Below are positions 10,501 to 17,900 of a stretch of 64,000 nucleotides of DNA, in pieces; the first letter of the stretch is position 1, and each line of letters starts with the position of its first letter. Made by a program: the position numbers and the translations under genes. The DNA is from Ciona savignyi (taxonomy: Eukaryota > Chordata > Ascidiacea > Phlebobranchia > Cionidae). The notes under the pieces were generated by a model that ran no database searches, had not been told where the DNA came from, and saw nothing but the letters and a program-made list of their open reading frames with translations. The stretch is from positions 810,392 through 874,391 of the forward strand of contig CH003398.1 of the NCBI GenBank assembly GCA_000149265.1, in the 5' to 3' direction.

Positions 10501-11332
10501 TCTCACCGGTAGGTATAAAATGCTTGTATTGGATAGGATAGGATAGGATATTTATGTTTATCCCCGTGAATGGGAAAACCTAGGGGGTTATCACACGGGC
10601 AATCGTCAGATCACCTCGCGCCCAAGCAAATAGGCGGTAAAGTCTAACGGTTTTTAGCGGGAAGTATAAAGATAAAGGCGACAGGTAATTACCAATCAAC
10701 GCACGCACCAAAATCACGCATCAAGATAACATTGTAACAAAAACAATAGCAAAGTCTCAATAATGTACTACAATAACGAAACCGTTAACGCCCGTAACCA
10801 TGAATAAAGCCCCCAAAGGGATATTCTCACATGCCAGGATACAACACGTTTATCCTAGTCCGACCGATTAGTCTGGTGAGTTAGTGCGACGCCTTCAACG
10901 GACATTGCCTAATTTCAGTGAATTAATGAGTTATACCAAATTAAAGAAACGTCTCAAAAGTAACCCGACAGTGGGCGCAAGGTGATCTGACGATTGCCCG
11001 TGTGTTAACTCCCTTGGTTTTCCCAATCACGGAGATAAACATGAATATCTTTCTCCTATTCTATCCTACTATCCCCGGCCCTGGTAAGGTACGTAGCGGA
11101 CATTGCCTGAACCCAGTAAATCAATGGGTTTGATAATTAAATTGATCATACACAACACTACAATAGCTCTGCTAACCCAACGGTGGACGCGAGGTGATCT
11201 GACGACCGTCCGTGTGTTAAACGCCCGTGCGTTTTCCCCATTCACTGGGATAAATAATAGCTATTTTCAAAAAAACAGAGTTAGTTATCGGACTGTTTTT
11301 CCTAATCGCAAACTTATTTCCAGATAAAATGA
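4476..11332 (+). CDS. FAM50: FAM50/XAP5 family protein, whole gene span (11 exons)
   Basis: Joining 4476-4586, 4976-5060, 6097-6187, 6557-6666, 7235-7302, 7765-7831, 8469-8530, 9218-9302, 9516-9682, 10176-10286 and 11324-11332 gives 321 codons plus TGA, with matching phase at every junction and GT/AG borders. The product matches human FAM50A (339 aa) by eye from start ([10 protein letters not shown]) to end (DKYTIK). It has a basic, coiled N-terminal third, an acidic run near residue 120 ([11 protein letters not shown]), then the conserved XAP5 core with [47 protein letters not shown] and [17 protein letters not shown]50 proteins are nuclear and associate with spliceosomes; the plant homologue is XAP5 CIRCADIAN TIMEKEEPER. 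Vertebrates have FAM50A and intronless FAM50B; this intron-containing gene most likely represents the ancestral single gene. Introns total about 5.9 kb and are loaded with repeats. It converges with Prickle downstream. Confidence 0.93.
4976..5060 (+). CDS. FAM50: FAM50 exon 2
   Basis: Acceptor TTTTAG, donor GTGAGT. Encodes [16 protein letters not shown] and then [12 protein letters not shown], one of the most conserved FAM50 stretches. Ends in phase 1. Confidence 0.93.
5137..5236. other. Assembly gap of 100 N in FAM50 intron 2
   Basis: Exactly 100 unknown bases, the usual placeholder length. The same ~22-base sequence (gtttgcccccttgggtgaaa plus two bases) stands on both sides (about 5112-5136 and 5237-5258), so the gap may hide a tandem repeat or two unmerged overlapping contig ends. 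Confidence 0.95.
5490..6074 (-). repeat. SINE-A copy in FAM50 intron 2, split by a MITE
   Basis: A nearly complete reverse SINE-A runs from its tail (aggatattcttg, about 5490) to the tRNA-like head, is interrupted at 5770-6053 by a hAT-type MITE, and resumes at 6054-6074 with the last head bases. The head end lies only 22 bases from the exon 3 splice junction. Confidence 0.85.
5770..6053. mobile_element. hAT-type MITE inserted in a SINE-A
   Basis: Terminal inverted repeats CAGCGTTTCTCAAACT and AGTTTGAGAACCACTG enclose 284 bp. The flanks are a perfect 8-bp direct duplication, CACTAGAC, at 5762-5769 and 6054-6061. The CAG-G-TTCTCAA end and 8-bp duplication are the signature of hAT transposons. 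There is no coding capacity, so it is non-autonomous. Confidence 0.92.
6097..6187 (+). CDS. FAM50: FAM50 exon 3
   Basis: Acceptor ATTATAG, donor GTAAGT. Encodes [20 protein letters not shown] and the following [10 protein letters not shown], matching human [20 protein letters not shown]. Enters in phase 1, leaves in phase 2. Confidence 0.92.
6557..6666 (+). CDS. FAM50: FAM50 exon 4
   Basis: Acceptor TACCAG, donor GTGAGA. Encodes the basic [20 protein letters not shown] segment and the acidic run [12 protein letters not shown]. Corresponds to human KRKISSLSF followed by its glutamate-rich stretch. Confidence 0.9.
6716..7000. mobile_element. hAT-type MITE in FAM50 intron 4
   Basis: Ends CAGTGTTTCTCAACC and GGTTGAGAACCACTG form an inverted repeat around about 285 bp. 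The 8-bp flanks, CTCTTATG and CTTTAATG, match at 6 of 8 positions, suggesting a decayed target duplication. Its ends match the first MITE, but the interior differs. Confidence 0.85.
7235..7302 (+). CDS. FAM50: FAM50 exon 5
   Basis: Acceptor TCCACAG, donor GTGCAA (weak). Encodes [20 protein letters not shown] and ERE, matching the invariant human [16 protein letters not shown]. Ends in phase 0. Confidence 0.9.
7390..7657 (-). repeat. SINE-A copy in FAM50 intron 5
   Basis: A reverse copy, from the segment before the tail (aatggggaaaaccaaagggg) to the head (agactaatctgtcggac). It is the most complete unbroken copy inside FAM50 and ends 107 bases before exon 6. Confidence 0.85.
7765..7831 (+). 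CDS. FAM50: FAM50 exon 6
   Basis: Acceptor TCCACAG, donor GTTGGT. Encodes [20 protein letters not shown] then LK, aligned with human LREELRQEWEAKQEKIK. The non-consensus donor was chosen because only it keeps phase 1 into exon 7 and restores the conserved reading. Confidence 0.85.
7890..8050. repeat. Degenerate AT-rich minisatellite in FAM50 intron 6
   Basis: About six imperfect units of 24-27 bp based on ttagttttaaccctcatttt followed by atac. Units differ by small indels, so the array is old. Confidence 0.8.
8469..8530 (+). CDS. FAM50: FAM50 exon 7
   Basis: Acceptor GTCGCAG, donor GTACGA. Encodes [20 protein letters not shown], nearly identical to human [20 protein letters not shown]. Ends in phase 0. 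Confidence 0.93.
8931..9217 (+). repeat. Tandem duplication in FAM50 intron 7 carrying a second 3' splice site
   Basis: Two diverged units of about 140-147 bp (8931-9070 and 9071-9217) share cagttgagtg, ggat, acattt, ggattaaaa, aaaagcatt and gtgtc blocks. Unit 1 ends in ttttgtttcacag and unit 2 in tatgtttccacag. The second AG is the exon 8 acceptor; the first is its duplicate. Confidence 0.8.
9218..9302 (+). CDS. FAM50: FAM50 exon 8
   Basis: Acceptor TTCCACAG, donor GTAAGT. Encodes [20 protein letters not shown] and DYSELRTA, matching human MRKGNTMQQFLQKALEILRK. Ends in phase 1. Confidence 0.93.
9355..9430. repeat. Short tandem repeat in FAM50 intron 8
   Basis: About two and a half units of roughly 33 bp, pattern tgctcaaaa then taattaaaaaaatgaaattt, just after exon 8. 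Confidence 0.7.
9516..9682 (+). CDS. FAM50: FAM50 exon 9
   Basis: Acceptor TTTCAAG, donor GTCAGT. Encodes [20 protein letters not shown], then [20 protein letters not shown] and [16 protein letters not shown], the best-conserved part of the XAP5 domain. Phase 1 in, phase 0 out. Confidence 0.94.
9690..10100. repeat. Two facing SINE-A fragments in FAM50 intron 9
   Basis: A reverse fragment (about 9690-9865, beginning with its tail) is followed by a forward fragment (about 9885-10100, beginning in the tRNA-like head). Each lacks the other's part, giving an inverted arrangement inside the intron. The reverse tail starts 7 bases after the exon 9 donor. Confidence 0.8.
10176..10286 (+). CDS. FAM50: FAM50 exon 10
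   Basis: Acceptor CTTTCAG, donor GTATGT. Encodes [20 protein letters not shown] and [17 protein letters not shown], matching the human C-terminus. Ends in phase 0, two residues short of the family's end. Confidence 0.93.
10330..10625. repeat. SINE-A fragments in FAM50 intron 10
   Basis: A forward head fragment (about 10330-10440) and a reverse 3' fragment (about 10536-10625). The latter starts with a tandem ggata run, the complement of the family's ATCCT tail. Confidence 0.75.
10622..10740 (-). repeat. Interspersed repeat C, partial reverse copy
   Basis: It matches in reverse the central part of the repeats at 41.6 kb and 53.6 kb: gcaaataggcggtaaagt, aaagataaaggcgacaggta, then aatcaacgcacg. 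Confidence 0.7.
10855..11265 (+). repeat. Two successive forward SINE-A copies in FAM50 intron 10
   Basis: Copy one spans about 10855-11078 with a tRNA-like head, deleted middle and ATCCTA-type tail. Copy two (about 11085-11262) lacks the head. Together with upstream fragments they make up most of this 1-kb intron, ending about 60 bases before the last exon. Confidence 0.8.
11324..11332 (+). CDS. FAM50: FAM50 exon 11 (terminal two codons and stop)
   Basis: Acceptor CTTATTTCCAG followed by ATA AAA TGA gives Ile-Lys-stop in phase, completing DKYTIK against human DKYTIR. The acceptor has a good pyrimidine tract. Reading straight through the exon 10 donor would give an unrelated 17-residue tail, so splicing is preferred. 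Confidence 0.8.
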   Translation: MK

Positions 11333-11874
11333 GCAAGCTTGTTTCAACCGTAATCAATAGTAGAAGATTGAATTCAAATGTCAAATGTGGCGTGTGCACT
11401 TTCCCGTTTTACAATTGCAAGACTCACGTCCCTGAATAAACTACGCGTAGTGATCAAATCAAACCAATGTTTTGTGCTCAGTTTTTCTATTTGGCTCAAG
11501 TTAATAATACAAAAATGTGAGACGCACAGAGAAAATTCGCTCCGCGCAAATTCTAAACAAGACAAGGTTGGCGAATAGAAATATCTAGAAAGATTTGACA
11601 CAAAAAGTAGATGATAGGGGCTCACTGCAGAGTGTGATCAAAAATGGCGACTCAAAATCAGTTTGGTCGTTTTGTGTTGGCAACCACGTCAAATATTGTG
11701 ATTTGTAAACAGCGGAAAAGATTGTTGTAAAACGAAAAAATGTCGACATTGTTTTAAAAATAGGACAGAAATAAGTTAAAACGGTCGGATAGAACGGATG
11801 AAATAAGCACCGAAGCGTTGTACATGCCTAACACAGTGTCTTCTTCGGGTGTCGGAATGAATATGCTGATCAGT
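11333..11874. other. Convergent 3' region between FAM50 and Prickle
   Basis: About 540 bp between the FAM50 stop and the proposed Prickle stop, presumably both 3' UTRs. I see no clear AATAAA for Prickle on the minus strand here and no conserved coding sequence. Confidence 0.4.
11435..11440 (+). terminator. Poly(A) signal candidate for FAM50
   Basis: AATAAA 103 bases after the FAM50 stop. Another AATAAA at 12105-12110 would overlap the Prickle 3' end on the other strand and is less likely. Confidence 0.45.
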
Positions 11875-11951
11875 TCATATCGACGTTTTGCGCTCTCTAC
11901 TCCCATCGCGCGGAAACTTGACACCCGGGCCGCTTGACGCGGTCTTGCCGA
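11875..11951 (-). CDS. prickle: Prickle proposed last exon
   Basis: After acceptor CAAAACAG the phase-compatible frame reads [20 protein letters not shown] then KTSI and TGA. It is chosen because it joins in phase with a strong GTAAGTT donor at 12182. It has no recognisable similarity to vertebrate Prickle tails. An overlapping 76-codon frame here is the alternative reading. Confidence 0.35.
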
Positions 11952-14900
11952 CTGTTTTGAAGGAACTTTTCGGTCGTTTTCCACTTGGTTTCGTACGAAA
12001 TAATTTACATAATGATGCAGTGTTTCTTCGACTGTCTTCTTCTGTGAAAAAAAAATTAAGTAAAACGTTGAACCATTGGGTTATCTATTCATATCGTCAA
12101 AGAAAATAAATTGCTGTTTGCGCGACTATTTACATACGCGCGAATGAGGTTTTATGGAATGGTTTTCGAATTTAAAACTTACACACTGTATTAAAGAATC
12201 TAGTTACCTGTATCGCATATGCGAAGTAGAAGAAAAATTCCGCGGCATTTGAGGCCGATAAAACCCCGGTAAAGCCGGCGGCAGAGGCCGTAATGGCTGG
12301 GTCTGGATTTCCTAGGAAAGGGTGGGCCGGTTGCCGCCGAGTGACGCTAACTCGGGTGCATACTGGGGCAGAACCACGTCTCATTGCGCTCTTGGGACTT
12401 CTTGTCGGGGAGGTTCTGCATATCAACATTCTATTTTAAGTTCGGAAAACAACAAGACATTGTAGCATGTCACATTTAAACAGTATCTACATAGCATGAC
12501 ACGAAGAGTACAGGCACAAACACTATTTTACTAAATTATAGAAATTTTTCCCATAATACCCCTAATTCTCAATTTACTCCTAGACTTCCCTAATGCACAC
12601 ATATATACTCCATAAAACCCTAAATTTTAATTTAACCTATAACACTCATACATCTCGAATTATACTTAGATACCCCTAAGTAACCCCTAAAACAAAGTCT
12701 TAATTTACCCAAAAGGATCAATTTACCCCATAATAACACTCTCAAAAAAAGTATTAATTTACCCCACAACACCCCTAAATCTTAATTTACCCCATGACAC
12801 CCCTAAATCTCAATCAACCCCAAACAAAGTCTCAACTTACCCCATGACGTCCCAGCGTTCGTAATCGCTGTCATCGCTCGACGACGTGCACGTGGAGCAC
12901 CAGCCGTCTTCCTCTTCATCTTCCACAAACTTCTTTCCTCTCCGGTTCTTCCGGGAGGAGGTGGGAGTGAGAGCGGATCGTTCGAACGCGAAATCGGTCG
13001 ACCTGGTTCGTTTCAGCTTCTTGCTGCACCCGGATTTCCTGTTGAGGATTCTCGTTAAGATTCGGAGTTTACGAGAGGAGATTTTAAGAAGACAAAGGAA
13101 GAGGATTTTACTCCCTAGAGGAGGGTTAAGACCAGTGGTTCTCAATCTTTTTTACCTCGTGGCGTACCGAGACCAATTACAAACGCGAACGGGCGCACTT
13201 TGCATGGGAAGTCAAAACAATATGTTAAATACTCAAAACGTTATATTGGAAAAGAACGAACTACATACTAACCATTTAGTAGTTTATGATCTATGCACCT
13301 TTTGTCGTAAATTTACGAAATGCAAGTGTGGCGCACCTAGCTAACCCTTGTGGCACACCATTTAAGAAACACTGGTTTAAGTAGACAAAGGCAGAGGATT
13401 TAACTTTCAAAGAGGATTAAACTTGATAAGGGAGTAGTAGGATAGTGCTGTTTGGGGTTATTCTTGGTGTAGGGTAACGTAACCGGTGGATGGGTAAACG
13501 TAGGGGAACCACTGTCAGAATACCATTTAGTCCCGCTGTGCGTTACATATGACGGAAAAGTTTAAGCAACGCAAAAAAAGGTGGTGGAAGTAAAATAATT
13601 CATCAAATCATTTAAAGGCTTGACAGATTATCAATTAATTTTCACAGACTGATATTGCAAAAAGAACTTTTTACGCGATTTTATGTGTGGCAAATCAAAT
13701 CAAGTGAGGAGTAATTTTGACTGGAACTAAATCATCAAAGCACTACGCATGCAAATTAAAGTCCTTACTGACCCCGATAGTTTACTGCAGGTCTTTCCTG
13801 GTTTCGAGGATCTCCGCTGTTGCGCGCAGTCGAGTTGATTGATATCGACAGCGCTATGGGTCCGACCGATCGACGAATTGTCTTTAAACCGAGTTCGGTG
13901 TTGCGATCTAGTGATTGGGGTGCAAGCATGCAAGGTGCGAATTAATCTCGGGTAAAAGTGCAAATTGAAGCTCAAATTAGAAAAAAATTAACATGCAATC
14001 ACAATAGGGGAAGAACCTCTAGGCTTACCGTGGTCGCCCGCCTTGATTCTGAGTTCGGCTTTTTTCGGTGACGTCGTCAGGAAATCTGGCGCTGCTGTAC
14101 AGGCGCTGACCGCGTTGAAAGCTCGAGAAGTCGCCTTGCGCGTCACCGAACCCGGCACCGTCTTCGTCGTCTGAAGCAAACATTTTGCTCTCGTTTTTAC
14201 CTGCAAAGAATAAACTTGTCAAATTTCCTCACAGACAATGTTCTGGCATAGCAGTTTTAGTTAGTACGTTCCTTAGTTTTATTAGTTACCACAAATCGCA
14301 GGACTACTCATTATGACACACTTAATACGTGTGCCATTCATTTCCAACGTTTAATTTCTTGTCTTTAAGCCAAATATTTAACGATTATACTGTGTATAGT
14401 TTGCTTGCAATACAATACATGTAAGCTCGTATAGCTTGCCATTTAGAATTCAAAGTTCCAGCTAAATGGCTTGCATGCATTATATTGTATGACAGTCAAA
14501 TGGTTGGCAGCACCAGTTAAGTTACAAAGACATTCCACTTACGGTGGCTGCTGTCGAAATCAAGGCGATCCAAAGAGTTTGAGATCGAACCTCGGTCCCG
14601 GTTGCGGAAGTGTTTGGAAGAACTTTTCTTCAGAATGCTCTTCAACTCTGGACTTGTTTTATCGCTCTCTGTCAGGAATACGTTCTCATCTGTTGAAAAA
14701 ATCGTTAGTAATCTCATGATGAATATACAGTTTGATTGTCATGGTTCCTGGCTTTATTACCACCGCCTTATTGAGCCCAAGGTATTTACATACTATTTCT
14801 AATTTGTGTGGATTACTTGCGAATGTACATGTTCTGGTGTAGCAGGCCAGTATGGTTTTAACCAATGTTCTGTGCCATACGTTACCAATTAAGGTGAATA

Positions 14901-17900
14901 AATGCATAGCTTTGGTTCTTAGCACCAGGTAAATAAAGAAGGAGAACCCTATTCCACATAGCTATAATGGATAGATAACTATAAAGAAAACATAGCTGTA
15001 ATGGATAATGGTGAGGTAATTTTACCTTTTCGTAACCGGTCGTCCGGTTTTGGAGGATCAGTTAAACTGATCGGTTCTCGACTTCGTCGTTTGTTGGCCA
15101 TTCTCTCACTAATGGTGCGCTGTAGGGGACTCCCCTTGCTTTCCTGGGGGCTTGGGGCCGCAGAGGTGGGTGAGGCGGTGCTTCCCCGGTTTTCTGTGGG
15201 CGAGTCGTTCCTCAAGTGGCTCTTGTGCATCCACGGGCTCGTGAGTTCGGATGGGCCGTTGGTTGGGGGCGATGGGGTAATGGAAGGGGGGTACCGCGCT
15301 CGTGGGGCCGGGATGGGGACAGCTGACTTGGGTAACATAGATACCACATTGACAGGGGGAGATTTGTTATCGCTATCTGACGATTTTGAAAGCGAATCAA
15401 TTGTCTTTTTTATCTCAGGGGCCACTTTGCGTCCTCCTATTATGGTGGGGGGTGAGGTGCGGGACTGCGCTGGATGGAACTGGGTGAATTCCGAGGTTAG
15501 TACACTCCCATCTGCATCCTGAGACCTTTTGTTCGGGGACTGAGTTTGCTTTGGTTTGAGGCTGTAGTTGTAGTTGGAAGCCATGGCGGCTTTAATGGCG
15601 GCGTTTTGTTGGTGCTCTATCGCGTCCAATGTACTGCTGCTGTTGTAGCCACTGCTGTCGGTGCTGTTGTATGTATTCTGCGGGAACTGGACACCGTTTT
15701 TCGAAGTCGCTCTTGATGATACGGTGCTTGTGGGTGAGGTGACCGGGTCAGAAGCTGATTTCCGCGGTGGCGCGACCGTTTCAAACACCGCGTCGTCTTC
15801 ACCCTGTAAGTCGGGGTTAGCAGGGTCCATTCCATCCAGGTAAGGGTGGGTTGGTCGGACGTGGTTCTTGGTGTATCGCGCGCTTGCGGAAACGGCGGAT
15901 TGCGTCGGGTACATGTCGACGGCGTCGATAAAGACATTGTTAGAGGCGGGACTTAGCTCCCCCTTTTCCGCTTCCCACGGTTTGTCATGGATTGAGAGGT
16001 TGTCCAAGTTTAGACTCCGTCTTACGTTATGCGACGTCGGTAACTGCGGGTTCTCGTACTGGGATGAGCTGTGCTGTAGAGGGAATGGCATTTTAGATGA
16101 CGCCATTTTTTATATTTTTTCACCGGTCTATGATTCGAACCAACGATGTTTTATCCATAAAACCGATTTTGTGTTGGTTTAGCATGTCTATCGGTCGCCG
16201 TTCGGCCACATGATTGTACTATTACATGACATCATCGTCAAATGGCGCAATTTGGCTCAAACCGACCCCCCAACGTGAAAGAAGTTCAGTGATCCAGCCA
16301 TTGCCTTATCCACGTCCATTGACCATGAAGTTTAAATTATACGGAAAAGGTGGCAGTCTCTAAATTAACTTTCGCCGTGAAAGTGCCGGTTTCAAGCTTA
16401 TTGTCAGGGTTCGATACGCTATAATTACCCGGGTTACATATGGGCTTGAATATAACCAACGCTTCGGTATTACGCCTATGAATAATGGATGTATAATCGG
16501 GGTTCCTTTTAAACAGAACAAAACTATAACGCGCTATAATATCAACACATCCACAAGTAATCATTTTAAGCTACTTAAACAGAGTGAGGTGTGAATAATG
16601 CATAGAGATCATAGGAGAAGCAATCAAAACACACCTCCGATTCCGAGTGTGCTGGATCCTCGCCGAGACTGCACGATTTCGAGCAAAATATTCGTCCGTG
16701 CTTCGGTAGAAATGGGCGGCCGAGGAGCGACTTGCGGCAGCGGCTGCAACAGAAACAGGAATCGGTGGCGTGCCAGTGTTGCCCTTCGTACTGCATCTGA
16801 CCAGCGTCCAAACCTGGAATGTAAACTTCTATAAATTGCATGGAAACACTGGAATGTAAAGTGGGGGGACTTAATTTTATGATTAAGTATGGGGGTATAG
16901 ATCAAAGATATGGCTGGGGTTAGGGTCGTAATTTCACATTTTCTATTTTTCTAGATTTGCTATGTATATTGGTATTTTGTGTAGAGTGTTTGTGTTAGCA
17001 AATAGACATGCGGCAGATTAATAAAAGGCACTGTAACACGAACAAAAAGACCTTTGTACAAACGCATTTATCGATAGAATAATCCACTCACCGATAAGGT
17101 CTCCACACATGTCGCAATACTCGGCATACAGCGCTTCAAAGCATTGGGTGCAGTTGGGCTTTCCGTCGCGCATTATGTAGCGCTGCCCACCTAGAACTCT
17201 GTCGCACTCGAAACAGCAGAAATGGTCCATATGCCAATGTCTGCCCTCTGCCTCAGTGCATTCGTCCGAGAAAATGATCTGCGATGTAAAAAGTGTTTAA
17301 GTTTTTTTTTTGGCACGAAGAAATTTTTAATTTTTTTTGGCACGAAAAGTGTTAAAGTTCACGCATATCTCGACACTGGAAGGTCATACGAGGACGACTT
17401 ACCTCGTCACAGGCAGAGCAGCGAGGTTTCAACGTTTCCGCGTGGTGGCGCCCGCAATACAGACGTCCGTCCTGTAACAAAATCAACATTTTGAAATCCT
17501 CTGTGGTCGGTTCGAGGAAGTAATATATTATACAGAAAAATCAGTTTAAAATCAGGCCTGAAAAGACCATCACGGGTTCGAAGCTTGCCCCAGTAAAAAT
17601 TCAAAATTAAAGCCTAATTAAAATTGAATTAATTTTTAATATATAAAAATTTGTATAAGATAATAGAATTCGCATTTTGCCTAATTTAAATTGAATTGAT
17701 CAAGTTCTTATATTCAGCCGATCAAGTTCGTATATTTACTAAAAAATTGAACATCTTATCCTATTTACCAACAACAGCCGACTCGATTTGTGTTAACTTT
17801 AACTCTTCAAATTGAATTCAAAATAAATTCAAATTGAATTTATCAAGTTCTTATAGTCAGGCACACTAACCTGGTAAAAGTAGAAAAGATCTACCAGCAG

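Noticed and set aside
12886..13344. 152-codon plus-strand frame
   Set aside because: It is antisense to the Prickle WCSTC exon and then runs into a MITE; no coherent product.
15001..15522. 173-codon plus-strand frame opposite the long Prickle exon
   Set aside because: It is a shadow of the GC-rich Prickle coding exon with no recognisable domain.
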